A model generated the notes under the pieces. The model did no database searches and was not told the origin of the DNA. It saw only the letters and a program-made list of their open reading frames with translations. DNA of 64,000 nucleotides from Burkholderia sp. WP9. Lineage in GTDB: Bacteria; Pseudomonadota; Gammaproteobacteria; Burkholderiales; Burkholderiaceae. Location: assembly GCF_900104795.1 (NCBI RefSeq), contig NZ_FNTG01000005.1, forward strand, positions 124,001 to 188,000, read 5' to 3'. This document shows positions 16,676 through 25,632 of this stretch, piece by piece. Each line of letters opens with the position of its first letter. Position 1 is the stretch's first letter. A program made the position numbers and the translations under genes.

Positions 16676-17826
16676 TTCTCACCCGGCAGCTTAATCTTGA
16701 ACGTCGACGGGTTGTAATCCGCTCCCATGCCGCCGTCGATGATCTTGTCAGGCGGGCCCTTCGCATCGACCACCTGATCGATGTACTGGTCGGGATGCGG
16801 CACCGATGCCGTCTCGTCGCCGCGCGTCAGCGCGATCTGCGGGCTGATCTCATAGATCTTCGGCAACGGTTGACCCTGCAGCACCTTGAGCGCGACATCG
16901 AGCGACGTGCCGCCCATCGAAGGCGGATAGCCGATTTCGAGCATCGGAATCTTGTACTTCAACGCCAATTGCAGCGGACCGTTGAGGTCGGCTGTCGTGT
17001 GCGGCGGAATTTCACCGGGCTTGAAGCCTGCCGCAAGGAACGCCTCGATCGAGCCCGCGACGGGCAAGCCATGCGCGCACCATACGGCGTTGATGGTGTG
17101 CCCGTACTTTGCGATCATCGCCTGCATCTGCTGCTTGGCCTTCACGGGGCTCCAGTCGGAGTAGACCGTGTCGAGCACCTTGATGCCGGGGTATTGCGAG
17201 AACACTTCGTGCGCGGCAGCTTCACGGTCGGCGCTGACGCTGGAGCCCGCCTGGCCCGCCAGCATGATGACGTTGCCCTTGCCGTGCAGCTTCTCGACGA
17301 TCCATTGCGCCCACACGCGGCCCATCATCGCATCGGAACCCGTCACGAACGATACGAAGTTATCCGATGAAATGCGCCGGTCGACCATCACGACGGGAAT
17401 GCCCTGTTTCATCGCACGCGTGACGACGGGGTCGAGCGCCTTTTGCGTGTTCGCACTGACGATCAGCAGGTCCACGCCTCGCGAGATCAGGTCCTGAATG
17501 TCGGCGGCCTGTTTGGCGTCGTCCATGTTCCCGTTGGTGATCAGCAATTGCTTGATCTGGTCGGGATGCTCGGCCGCGGCTTTCATCAGCGAGTGCTGCA
17601 TCACGACGCGCCAGCTGTCGCCGAGTCCCGCATTCGAAAAGCCGATCACGTAAGGCGGTTTCTTCTTGAACTTCGCGGTATCGGAGAACGGAATCTGCAC
17701 CGCGGGATTGAACAGGAAGGTGCGCGCCGCGCCGGTGTAGTCTGCGCGCGCGGCACACGAAGCCGTCAGGATGAATGCCGCAGCGGCGAATACGCTTGCA
17801 CGGTGAAAGCGAGTCGAACGACGCAT
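16672..17826 (-). CDS. Sugar ABC transporter substrate-binding protein
   Basis: 384 aa from ATG 17826. It has a cleavable signal peptide: basic MRRSTRFHR, hydrophobic core, cleavage near SCAARA/DYTG. The mature part is a periplasmic-binding fold with VIGFSNAGLGDSWR, DLISRGVDLLIVSANTQKAL, GIPVVMVDRRIS and INAVWCAHGLPVAGSIEAFLAAG. These match ribose/inositol-type type I binding proteins. It heads the operon and overlaps the ATPase start. The ligand is unknown; downstream enzymes suggest a cyclic polyol or aromatic precursor rather than a common sugar. Confidence 0.85.
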   Translation of the reverse strand: MRRSTRFHRASVFAAAAFILTASCAARADYTGAARTFLFNPAVQIPFSDTAKFKKKPPYVIGFSNAGLGDSWRVVMQHSLMKAAAEHPDQIKQLLITNGNMDDAKQAADIQDLISRGVDLLIVSANTQKALDPVVTRAMKQGIPVVMVDRRISSDNFVSFVTGSDAMMGRVWAQWIVEKLHGKGNVIMLAGQAGSSVSADREAAAHEVFSQYPGIKVLDTVYSDWSPVKAKQQMQAMIAKYGHTINAVWCAHGLPVAGSIEAFLAAGFKPGEIPPHTTADLNGPLQLALKYKIPMLEIGYPPSMGGTSLDVALKVLQGQPLPKIYEISPQIALTRGDETASVPHPDQYIDQVVDAKGPPDKIIDGGMGADYNPSTFKIKLPGEK

Positions 17827-18013
17827 GAATGTCTCCGTAAATGTTTTGATATCCGTCGGAAGACGCGCGCGTCGCCGTCCCTGCTTTTCAACGCGCCTAG
17901 CCGTCACATGCACCGGTAGTGGTTCTATAATCTGGCGTTACCGATGCTGGACACAGCGTGCTTCCCGACGGCGCCAATGTGGCATGGTTGACGGAGCGCA
18001 TCAAGCAATTGCT

Positions 18014-18025
18014 ATTACTAGTAAT
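18014..18025. promoter_or_regulatory. Palindrome ATTACTAGTAAT between transporter operon and regulator
   Basis: A perfect 12-bp palindrome, 34 nt before the start of the XRE-family regulator and ~190 nt upstream of the divergent transporter operon. It is the most symmetric AT-rich site in this 232-bp gap. It may be the regulator's operator (inference). Confidence 0.4.
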
Positions 18026-18058
18026 GGCAGTAACAGGGAAAGCAGAAGGAGGCTGGAC

Positions 18059-18979
18059 ATGGAGAAACAGCAGCGCCTGAACGAACTGGCCGATTTTCTG
18101 AGGACGCGCCGCGCACGTCTTCGACCTGAGGACATCGACTTTCCGAGTGGCACCCGCCGCAAGACACCGGGCCTGCGCCGTGAAGAAGTGGCCGAACGCG
18201 CCGGTATCAGCGTGACCTGGTATGCGTGGCTCGAGCAGGGCAGGGAAGTGAATGTGTCGTTCAAGACGATCGAAAGCCTCGCCAATGCGCTGAAGCTTTC
18301 GCCGCACGAGCGCACGCATCTGTTTGAGCTGGCCAATCACTACACGCCGGCTGGCCCCTATCCGATTGCACAGAACGTGACGGATACGGTTCGGCGCATG
18401 CTCGATCAGCTTGGCAACATGCCGGCGTATGTCGTCGACGGCAACTGGAACTATGTGACCTGGAACGAAGCAGCTGTACGCGTGTTCACCGACTTTCGCA
18501 AGATGCCTGCGGGCCGCTGCAATCTGCTGTGGTTCACGTTTCAGCAAGACGGCGCGCGTGCGCTCTTTCAGGGCTGGGACGCCTACGCGAAATGCGTGTT
18601 GGCGCAGTTTCGCGGCGACTACATTCTTCGGCCTTCCGGTGAGGTTTTTTTGCGCGATCTCGTCGAAGAACTGAGCGATACGGATGCTGACTTCTGCCGC
18701 TGGTGGGCGGAACACGAAGTGCTCAAGCGCAGCGACTGGCGCAAGGTGATCGAGCATCCGGTAGCAGGGCTGCTCGAGTTGGATGCGCTATCGCTGGAAG
18801 TGCCCGATGCGCCGGGGATGCGCATCATGGTCTACACGCCCGCGCCGTCGACGGATACTGCCCAGCGTATCGAGGCGCTGATGAAAGCCAGCAATGCGGC
18901 TGCAATTCCCGTTCAAGCCGCTACGGTACTCGATACATTTCGAAAGTCGCGGGTTTCGAAAACAGGGCGCGGCGGATGA
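18059..18979 (+). CDS. XRE-family regulator with MmyB-like ligand-binding domain
   Basis: 306 aa from ATG 18059. The HTH domain is at residues ~5-80, with RTPGLRREEVAERAGIS-type sequence (here KTPGLRREEVAERAG) and WYAWLEQGREVNVS. The MmyB-type PAS-like domain follows (PAYVVDGNWNYVTWNEAA, NLLWFTF, DFCRWWAEHEV). Regulators of this class usually act locally on a divergent catabolic operon and bind a hydrophobic ligand. Here it is divergent from the transporter/hydroxyquinol operon and probably controls it. Confidence 0.85.
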   Translation: MEKQQRLNELADFLRTRRARLRPEDIDFPSGTRRKTPGLRREEVAERAGISVTWYAWLEQGREVNVSFKTIESLANALKLSPHERTHLFELANHYTPAGPYPIAQNVTDTVRRMLDQLGNMPAYVVDGNWNYVTWNEAAVRVFTDFRKMPAGRCNLLWFTFQQDGARALFQGWDAYAKCVLAQFRGDYILRPSGEVFLRDLVEELSDTDADFCRWWAEHEVLKRSDWRKVIEHPVAGLLELDALSLEVPDAPGMRIMVYTPAPSTDTAQRIEALMKASNAAAIPVQAATVLDTFRKSRVSKTGRGG

Positions 18980-19142
18980 TCTTCGAAACCAATCTTTATT
19001 GCCCTTTTTTTCGCATTCGCTAGCGCCACGCAGCGATCGCTCGAACGGCTTTAAAACGCCCGCACCCGTCGATGCCCGACGCGCGGATGTCGCTCCCAGA
19101 GGGCTCCATCGACGAGCCCCCGTCCTTTACGAAGTGGCCGGC

Positions 19143-19589
19143 TCAGGGCTGCTTGCTCCACAGATCGTCAATCGCGCGGATCGCCAGCAGATATCCGTTT
19201 GCTCCTGCCCCGCAGATTACCGCCGTGGCCGCGACCGAGATGGTGGAGTGACGATATTCTTCCGAGCGCGCGTGGATGTTGGTGATATGCAATTCCACGA
19301 CCGGCCGCCTGACGAGCTTGACTGCATCGAGCACGGGAATTCGACCGAACGAAAAGCCGGCCGGATTGATGATCAGTGCGGCATCCTGAAGAAACGCTTC
19401 CTGAATCCAGTCAATCAGGTCGCTTTCGCTGTTGGTCTGACGGAATACGCAGTCGAACCTGAGCGCATCGGCGAGTGTCAGGCAGCTCTGTTCGATGTCC
19501 GCAAGCGTGGTGGTGCCATAGATGTGTGGCTCCCTGACGCCGAGCATGTTCAGGTTCGAACCATTGAGGATATAAAGTTTGCGAGTCAT
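19143..19589 (-). CDS. Type II 3-dehydroquinate dehydratase, divergent
   Basis: 148 aa from ATG 19589, normal length. Retained active-site elements are NGSNLNMLG, REPHIYG (loop Arg and Tyr), INPAG (Asn) and VELHITNIHAR (Glu and His). Two usually conserved segments differ: SNHEGELID is TNSESDLID, and NPGAYTHTS is NPAGFSFGR. It interconverts 3-dehydroquinate and 3-dehydroshikimate. It lies 4 nt from a shikimate-type transporter gene, so it probably serves quinate/shikimate catabolism rather than biosynthesis. The changed loops may alter substrate range. Confidence 0.8.
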   Translation of the reverse strand: MTRKLYILNGSNLNMLGVREPHIYGTTTLADIEQSCLTLADALRFDCVFRQTNSESDLIDWIQEAFLQDAALIINPAGFSFGRIPVLDAVKLVRRPVVELHITNIHARSEEYRHSTISVAATAVICGAGANGYLLAIRAIDDLWSKQP

Positions 19590-19593
19590 GGCT

Positions 19594-20937
19594 TCAATGT
19601 GTGGGGGAGCGTTCGAGGGCAGTGCCTTTGGTTTCCCGCGATACCGCAATCATGAGAAACGAGAGCAGATTCAATGAGCCACACACGGCGACGATGGCCC
19701 AGGGAGAACCGTGAAAGGCATTCAGCAGCGCGACGGCGACGATGGGCATGGGGCCGCCAGTGAGCAGGTTCGCTCCTGAGTAGGACAGCGCGGAGCCCGT
19801 GTAGCGTGCCTCGGTCGGAAAGGAATCGGCGAACCAGACCGGCTGGATGCCGCTCTGGAACTGCGTAAAGCCGAGGAACGCGCCCATCACGGCCATGGTC
19901 ATGGCGATCGAGTTCTGGTTGAGAATCGGAAAGTAGACCAGGCAGCAGACCAGCGTGCAAAACGAACCGAGCATCAGCGCGCGCTTGCGTCCAATCCTGT
20001 CACTCAGATAGCCGCCCGCCAGTGCGCCCACGATGGCGCAGACATTGGCGATCATCAACAGCATGAAGCCCGTCTGCTTTGGCACGCCGAGGTGTTTCGT
20101 CAGATAACTGAGCGAAAACACCACGATCAGATAAAACAGTGCAGCGGGCCCGCAAAAGAACAGCGTCAGGCGAAGTGCAGTGCGCCAGTGGTACTTCAGC
20201 ACGATGCCGAGCGGATTCGCGGCGCGTGCCCGTACGCCGCTTTTGTTGAGCGCCTCGAAGGCCGGTGTCTCGGATACACGACTGCGGATGTAGATGCCCA
20301 GCAGCACAAGAACAAAGCTTGCGAGAAACGGGATTCGCCATCCCCAGGAATCAAAATCGTCGGATGAAAGCACGGCCGCCAGCGTGAACAGCGTGAAATT
20401 GGCGAGAATCTGGCTAAGTGGCGAACAGATGCCGAGCAAGCCTGAATACCAGCCGCGTCGTGCTGCCGATGCGTGCTCTACTGCCATCAGTTGAGCGCCC
20501 GTCGATTCACCCCCGAGCGCGAAACCCTGGATGATCCGCAGTGAAACCAGCAACGTCGGCGCGAGGATGCCGACCTGCTGATAGGTGGGCAGCAAGCCCA
20601 TCAGGAACGACGACACGCCCATCACGGAGACGGTGACCAGCATCAGTTTGCGGCGACCCCAGCGGTCGCCGAGCATTCCGCACACGATTGCACCTAGAGG
20701 TCGCGCGGCGAGCCCGGCCCAGAAACTGGCGAGCGACGCGAGCAGCGAGGCGGTCGGGTCGAGGGACGGGAAAAAGAGCTTCGGAAAGACCGTGGCCGCG
20801 ACCACGCCGTACAACGCGAAATCGAACCATTCGAGCGCGGTGCCTACGGTTGCCCCGGCCACCGCTCGGCGCGCCATCTGGTGGGCCTGCGCGGACTGGC
20901 TCGCTTCGGCGAGATCCGGGTCAGCAAAAGATGACAT
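19594..20937 (-). CDS. MFS transporter, metabolite:H+ symporter (MHS/shikimate-type) family
   Basis: 447 aa with about twelve hydrophobic segments. MHS-family features are GTALEWFDFALYG in the first segment, the loop motif GDRWGRRKLM, RIIQGFALGGE, and in the second half SDRIGRKRAL. MHS members take up shikimate, quinate, citrate, proline or aromatic acids. Pairing with a dehydroquinase favours quinate or shikimate. It is divergent from the IclR gene across a gap with two palindromes. Confidence 0.85.
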   Translation of the reverse strand: MSSFADPDLAEASQSAQAHQMARRAVAGATVGTALEWFDFALYGVVAATVFPKLFFPSLDPTASLLASLASFWAGLAARPLGAIVCGMLGDRWGRRKLMLVTVSVMGVSSFLMGLLPTYQQVGILAPTLLVSLRIIQGFALGGESTGAQLMAVEHASAARRGWYSGLLGICSPLSQILANFTLFTLAAVLSSDDFDSWGWRIPFLASFVLVLLGIYIRSRVSETPAFEALNKSGVRARAANPLGIVLKYHWRTALRLTLFFCGPAALFYLIVVFSLSYLTKHLGVPKQTGFMLLMIANVCAIVGALAGGYLSDRIGRKRALMLGSFCTLVCCLVYFPILNQNSIAMTMAVMGAFLGFTQFQSGIQPVWFADSFPTEARYTGSALSYSGANLLTGGPMPIVAVALLNAFHGSPWAIVAVCGSLNLLSFLMIAVSRETKGTALERSPTH

Positions 20938-20982
20938 GTTGTCTCCTCATTTCTGTGTGGTGAAACGTTCGTTGTTGGTGCC

Positions 20983-21000
20983 GAACAAGTGCTATTGTTC
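20983..21000. promoter_or_regulatory. Palindrome GAACAA-N6-TTGTTC
   Basis: Perfect 6-bp arms with a 6-nt spacer in the gap between the MHS transporter and the IclR-family gene. It is a candidate operator for divergent control. Confidence 0.4.
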
Positions 21001-21018
21001 GCGCTGCACAGAGGAACC

Positions 21019-21033
21019 GTTCCGCGGCGGAAC
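21019..21033. promoter_or_regulatory. IclR-type operator GTTCCGCGGCGGAAC
   Basis: Perfect 6-bp arms GTTCCG/CGGAAC around a 3-nt centre, 30 nt before the IclR start codon. GTTCC-type inverted repeats are typical of IclR-family binding sites. The site faces both the regulator and the divergent transporter/dehydroquinase operon. Confidence 0.5.
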
Positions 21034-21062
21034 TCCATTTCGTGTTGTGAAAACCACAAGAG

Positions 21063-21846
21063 ATGTCGCTCAAACAAGGCCTACGCATTCTCGATTTTCT
21101 GGCGTCGCAAGGCGAAGGCGCGGGCCTCGTGGCTATTGCCGACGCCTTGTCCCTGCCGCGCAGTTCGTGCCATCGCCTGCTCACCGAACTCGTTGCGGGC
21201 GGGTACGTCAGGCAACTGGTCGATCACAGTCGCTACATTCTGACGATGCGGATGACGTCGAACCGGCTCGAATTCCTGAGTCTCACGGGCATCGCCGATA
21301 TTGCGCAGCCGATCATCGAACGTTGCCGCGCGAACCGGCGAGTTGGCGCGGCTGTCTCTGGTCGACGGGGAAGCGATTATCTGGGTGGGCAAGGCGGATG
21401 GGCAGCGCGTCGGCTTTCGCTACGATCCCGACATGGGCCAGGCAGCACGACTTTCGTGCACATCGACCGGACATGCGTGGCTCATGACGATGACCGACGA
21501 ACAGGCGCTCGCGCTCGTTCTAAAGCAGGGCTTCGGACAGCCGAACGAGTTCGGACCCAATGCACCGACGACGGTCAAAGCGCTGCTGGGGTTCCTGCAC
21601 GCCGCGCGTGTGCGTGGTTACGCGATGATCGACGAGGTGTTTGCGCCGCGAATGTCAGCGGTGGCAGCGCCCGTCATCAGTGGCTCGCGCTGCGTCGGAG
21701 TGACCAGTCTGGCCGGGCCACGGGTGCGGTTGACCGTCGAGAAGATCCACGAGTACTCGGTCCTGCTGCGCGAGGCTGCGAATGAACTGGCCCAGTTGAG
21801 CAACATGGCGGGGTTCCCCAGCCGACCGCCGCTGGGCAAAGGATGA
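21063..21846 (+). pseudogene. IclR-family regulator, disrupted by a frameshift
   Basis: The first frame (from ATG 21063) gives a complete winged HTH (LRILDFLASQ, LPRSSCHRLLTELVAGGYV) up to IADIAQPIIER. At ~21315-21325 the sense moves to the +1 frame, which continues ARTGELARLSLVDGEAIIWVG, then STGHAWLMTM and VAAPVISGSRCVGVTSLAG, to a stop at 21846. Together they make a full IclR protein of ~260 aa. As read, the product loses its ligand-binding domain. A one-base insertion (or two-base loss) explains it; a sequencing error cannot be excluded. Confidence 0.75.
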
Positions 21847-22361
21847 TAGAAACTGAACCAACGCCGTGCGGCCGGCGAGGTAGGCGCACTTCGATCGTAC
21901 CGCGGTTTCCGATACTTCGGCGTGGATGACCGAACGTCTCTGTTAGCGGCCCCTTGTTTGCCGGCCCGACGAACGGCCGGTTCGGGTCGCGTGCTGTCGA
22001 TTGCCGTCAGGCAGTGACCGGCCACCAAGAGACGTTCAACCGGACCTTCACGCGGACGTTTGAAAGTCCGCTCCACCCCGAACAACCGACTTACGCTCGC
22101 GATCATGTCGATCGACGCCCCCCTTTCCCGGGCCGCCATGATCATATGGTGACGTCGGTGGCCGCCAACATCACCGGCACCGGCGCCCTCCGAATCGCGA
22201 TAGGTCGGGAAGTGACCAATCGTCAGCCGGAGGGCGCGGAAATTAAAGGACCGAAAACCTGCGCCCAAGGTCAGGCTCAGCGTCACTCATGACAAGCGCC
22301 TTAGCAAGCGTGAGTCCATCCAGGACTCGACTAACGGAAGCCGTAGACCACGACCTTTTTC
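21847..22361. other. 515-bp intergenic stretch
   Basis: Open frames on both strands lack recognisable motifs and start sites. The text around 21930-22080 (tctctgttagcggcc and similar) looks like the low-information spacer common between IS-rich regions in Burkholderia. It ends at the left inverted repeat of an IS6-type element. Confidence 0.4.
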
Positions 22362-23188
22362 GGCTCTGTCAAGTTGGGGTAGATGGTTTGAGCTAGCACG
22401 ATAAGATATGGTGTCCTTATGAATTTGCCTGAGAAGCTTTCACTCCCGTCCATTCCTGCCATGTAAGCAGACGCGCCTTCAGTTCGGCGCGATGGCATGC
22501 GGCATTCATCCGGTGCCGTGGCAAGGCGAAGTGCTGGCGGATCGGGCCGAAGCTGGCGAGAAAACGCTGTGTGCGTCGCGGGTCACGAAAGCCTTGCATC
22601 TGGCGCTCGCGCCGACGTGTGGGCTGATGACTATTCTCAGCGCGGTTGTTCAGACGGGCGGCCGCCCTGAAAAACACATGCTTCACGCTGGCTAGCTCGG
22701 GAATATCGGCCTTGGCCGCCGCGTAGCTGCGCAATTGATCAGTGACGATCTTGCGTGGCACGGGATGCAGGCGGAGCACACGCTTGAAGAAACGTTCGGC
22801 CGCGGCTTTGTCACGGCGCTTTTGCAGCAGAATATCGAGTTCTACACCGTGTTCGTCCACTGCACGCCACAACAGGTAGGGATCGCCGCGCAGTATCACG
22901 AACATTTCATCGAGGTGCCATGTCGAGCCCGGCCTGGCACGCGCAGCCTTCGCGCGACGCGCAAACTGCGCGCCGAACCGATCGCACCAGTTGCGTACTG
23001 ACTCGTAGCTCACGCTCACGCCACGCTCGAGCAACAACTCTTCGATGTCACGCAGGCTCAGGTTGAAACGATAGTACCAGCGGACCGCGCAACCAATGAC
23101 GGCCGCGGGAAATCGGAAACCATAGTAAGGTGACTTGCTCTTTTTCATGCCCCATCTTACCAGGCACCCAGCTCAACTTGACATTGCC
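22362..23188 (-). mobile_element. IS6-family insertion sequence (copy 1)
   Basis: About 827 bp with imperfect terminal repeats: left GGCTCTGTCAAGTTGGGGT, right (inverted) GGCAATGTCAAGTTGAGCT. One transposase gene fills it. No 8-bp target duplication is visible in the flanks, so it arose by, or later took part in, a rearrangement. Its right end cuts into the 5' part of the papain-like gene. Confidence 0.8.
22417..23148 (-). CDS. IS6-family transposase
   Basis: 243 aa, intact. It has the IS6 start FPAAVIGCAVRWYYRFNLSLRDIEELL and the DDE core: Asp in STWHLDEMFVILRG, Asp in KIVTDQLRSY, Glu in NNRAENSHQPTR. It is closely similar to the transposase at 52937 and more distant from the one at 46148, so at least two IS6 types are present. 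Confidence 0.92.
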   Translation of the reverse strand: MKKSKSPYYGFRFPAAVIGCAVRWYYRFNLSLRDIEELLLERGVSVSYESVRNWCDRFGAQFARRAKAARARPGSTWHLDEMFVILRGDPYLLWRAVDEHGVELDILLQKRRDKAAAERFFKRVLRLHPVPRKIVTDQLRSYAAAKADIPELASVKHVFFRAAARLNNRAENSHQPTRRRERQMQGFRDPRRTQRFLASFGPIRQHFALPRHRMNAACHRAELKARLLTWQEWTGVKASQANS

Positions 23189-24899
23189 GAGCTCAGTTGT
23201 ACTTGAGTTCGAGTACGTCGACAAAGACTATCTTGAGGATTACTCCAGATTTTACGTGAAGCGATTCAGCAGTATTGGCCCGAAATGCGCGCGGCTACAC
23301 TTTTTCTCGTGCGAGCTCGACCATCGGCGGATCGATGAACTACTCACTAACGGAACCAGTGAATCCGTCAAAGGAATTCAAGATTGTTACCTTGGGTTCA
23401 TGGTAGTCAAACCCTTACCGAAGACGTTCATCGGCAAGACATGCCTCAAACACTATGAGGAAATCAACCAAACACCGTTCAAGAGGGCGCTAACGCGCCG
23501 CTACGAAGTCAGCCTCTTCGGTGTTCAACTTTACGTTGATTCCATCGCGTTCCAAGAACAAGATAAGGTGGTTTCGGCATGTGCGACGACATCGATCTGG
23601 TCGGCACTCAATGCGATTAAGTGGCGACCAGTCAGAACGATCCCTTCATGCAGTGAGATCACGACAAGTGCAATCAATTTCATTGAGGGTTCAAGCAACA
23701 GTTTTCCCAATAAGGAGCTGTCTAATAAGCAGATTCTCCGTGCATTCGATGTTGAAGGTTTGCGCCATCACACGGAGTCGCTTGAAAAGGTCAGTCGGGA
23801 TGAGCTTGTTGAGACAGTGAAATGCTACATCGACAGTGGACTGCCATTGATCCTCGGATCCGATGTCTACGACCTTGACGGGGCGGGGAGCCTGGCTATC
23901 AAAGCCGGGCATGCCGTTTCGATCGTAGGCTACAAGTTCTCGGTATCGGCCGACGCTCGGTCCACGTCAAACACGATCCTCTCGGTTTCCGACGACCCTC
24001 TTTACATTCACGATGATCGCCTTGGACCTTTTGCGCGTGCACGTTTTGCGCAGTTTTGCGATTCGGCGCCCTTGGAACTAGCGGGAAGGTGGTGTCTCGT
24101 CGTTCAAGAGAAGGACGACACAGGTGGATGGAGTCACCCGCACGAAGTGTTCGTTCCAAACGTCCTGATCGCCGCAACGCATAAGAAGGTCCGCTTAGGT
24201 CCATCGTTCGCCATCAATACATGTAAAACAATAGTGAAGGCTTACGAAAACGAGGTGACGTGGCTCGGACAACAGAATGGAGCATCCGATATCTCGACCC
24301 TTCTGAATCAATTGACATACGAGGTGCGGCTAGAAGAAATATCGGATCTGAAAAGGTCTCTGGTCGAATCGAAACCTGAGAGCGTGTTCGTCGACACTGA
24401 TGGCGCGGAAGTGCTGTGCTCTGATGAAGATCTCGCCGAACAGCAGCGGAACAAAGTGCGCTTCCTTACGGGGAGCTATGCTCGATTCCAATGGGTGGCC
24501 GACTTTAAGTATCAAAATCGCCCGGCCTTTACCATGCTAATTGACGCGACCGATATTCCACAGGGACATGCGGTCTCTGCGGTCCTCGTGAAGAACAGGA
24601 CGGGTGCCGACGCGACGCTCGAGGTACTGAAATACGGGTCTTCGCCAAAGGCATTGCTAGCAATTGAAGAGGAGGATACTCAAACGTTCTTCACGTCATT
24701 CCTGCGACGCCTTCGACCTGCGGAAGACGGAATTGCTGATCATCTCAACAAAACCTACGGCGAACCGCGAGCTCCACGCAAACTCAAAGAGTCAGAATTC
24801 CGCGATGGGGAGATTCTTGTGAACGATACGTTGCAGCGCTTTTACGAACGTATGCGGTCCATCAGCGACGCCCCTCAATTCAGGTGGCGGAGCGCGTGA
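23189..24899 (+). pseudogene. Papain/C39-peptidase-like protein, 5' end removed by IS6
   Basis: About 569 codons are open from the IS end to TGA 24899, with no suitable start after the IS boundary. The first residues (EFEYVDKDYLEDYSRFYVKRF) already look internal. YLGFMVVKPLP is followed by a likely cysteine-protease site, FQEQDKVVSACATTSIWSAL (Gln and Cys, ~125-145). A later AGHAVSIVGYK supplies a His in papain/C39-like context. I recognise a family of bacterial proteins of unknown function with this layout. GC content and third-base bias are lower than in neighbours, which suggests transfer. Perhaps only 20-40 N-terminal residues are lost. Confidence 0.6.
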
Positions 24900-24918
24900 C
24901 GTGTGGTAGGAACGCGGA

Positions 24919-25117
24919 TCAGCGTAGGTTGGCCGGCAGCTTCCAGGGAAGCAGCGCGTCGTAGTCGTCGACCGTCTTTGCCAGAGGCAACCGCTGGAAC
25001 AGCCAGGTGAGGTAGCGATACGGATCGATGCCGTTGGCTTTTGCTGACTCGACCAGCGAATAAAGATTCGCACTCGCATGTGCGCCAGCAACTGTATCGG
25101 CAAACAGGAAGCTTTTG
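24919..25117 (-). pseudogene. tnpC: IS66 transposase (tnpC), 3' fragment
   Basis: Minus-strand frame: RKSFLFADTVAGAHASANLY, then SLVESAKANGIDPYRYLTWL and ending ALLPWKLPANLR before a stop at 24919-24921. This is the C-terminal end of IS66 transposases. It continues, codon for codon, the tnpC part that ends at 27716 in ...PFVMGR. The two halves are separated by the serine-recombinase element. Confidence 0.85.
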
Positions 25118-25130
25118 CGTGCGACGACAC

Positions 25131-25616
25131 ATGCCCGTTCATTCTGCCCATATCGGGCAGGACGTGGAAGTCCATTATCGTTGGCACCCGCTGTATGGCC
25201 GCCGAGTCAAGGTTCGAGACATTGAACAACGCGGTGGCGACCGCGTTGTCCATGTTGAAGCGAGTGCTGGCGTAGTCAGGATAGTAGCGGGCTGGATGCT
25301 CGATTCTGTCATGTGTGCAGGGATGGAACTCGGTGACCCGAGAGTGACCGTAGCAGCGTTGGGCGAACTGCATCAGCTACTCGTTGAGCGAGGTTTGCGT
25401 GGAAACTCACCGGACGATTCCAACACCGTCCGGGAGAAACGCAATGGATACAAAGGTCGTTCCATCAAATCTGTCGCCAGAGACTCCTCACCAGATGAAC
25501 CTGGCGTTCGACACCGCCGAGCTTCGGGGGATGAGCGCTCCCCAGCGTACAAAGGCGACGAACTGCCTTGCCAGCCTGTTGTTGCAGGCCGCCGGCATCG
25601 TAGCAAGGGGGCATGA
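25131..25616 (+). CDS. DUF5372-like protein, recombinase-associated
   Basis: Up to 161 aa from ATG 25131, just inside the left end of the element. The conserved part is VEVHYRWHPLYGRRVKV, then VVHVEASAGVVRIVAGWMLD and LGDPRVTVAALGELHQLLVERG (first ~95 residues). This family is found beside large serine recombinases; its function is unknown. Its stop overlaps the recombinase ATG (ATGA, 25613-25616). The last ~60 residues overlap another gene in a different frame and look low in information. Confidence 0.6.
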   Translation: MPVHSAHIGQDVEVHYRWHPLYGRRVKVRDIEQRGGDRVVHVEASAGVVRIVAGWMLDSVMCAGMELGDPRVTVAALGELHQLLVERGLRGNSPDDSNTVREKRNGYKGRSIKSVARDSSPDEPGVRHRRASGDERSPAYKGDELPCQPVVAGRRHRSKGA

Positions 25617-25632
25617 CGATGACGAACACTGA
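25444..25632 (+). CDS. Small recombinase-associated protein
   Basis: 62 aa from ATG 25444. MNLAFDTAELRGMSAPQRTK and LASLLLQAAGIVARG form a short two-helix protein with an acidic tail (HDDDEH). Similar small ORFs commonly precede recombinases of this type. It overlaps both the DUF5372-like frame and the recombinase start, so three frames are used within ~20 nt at 25613-25632. Role unknown. Confidence 0.55.
   Translation: MDTKVVPSNLSPETPHQMNLAFDTAELRGMSAPQRTKATNCLASLLLQAAGIVARGHDDDEH

Noticed and set aside
22354..23196. 8-bp target duplication of IS6 copy 1
   Set aside because: The bases flanking the two ends do not match, so no duplication is claimed.
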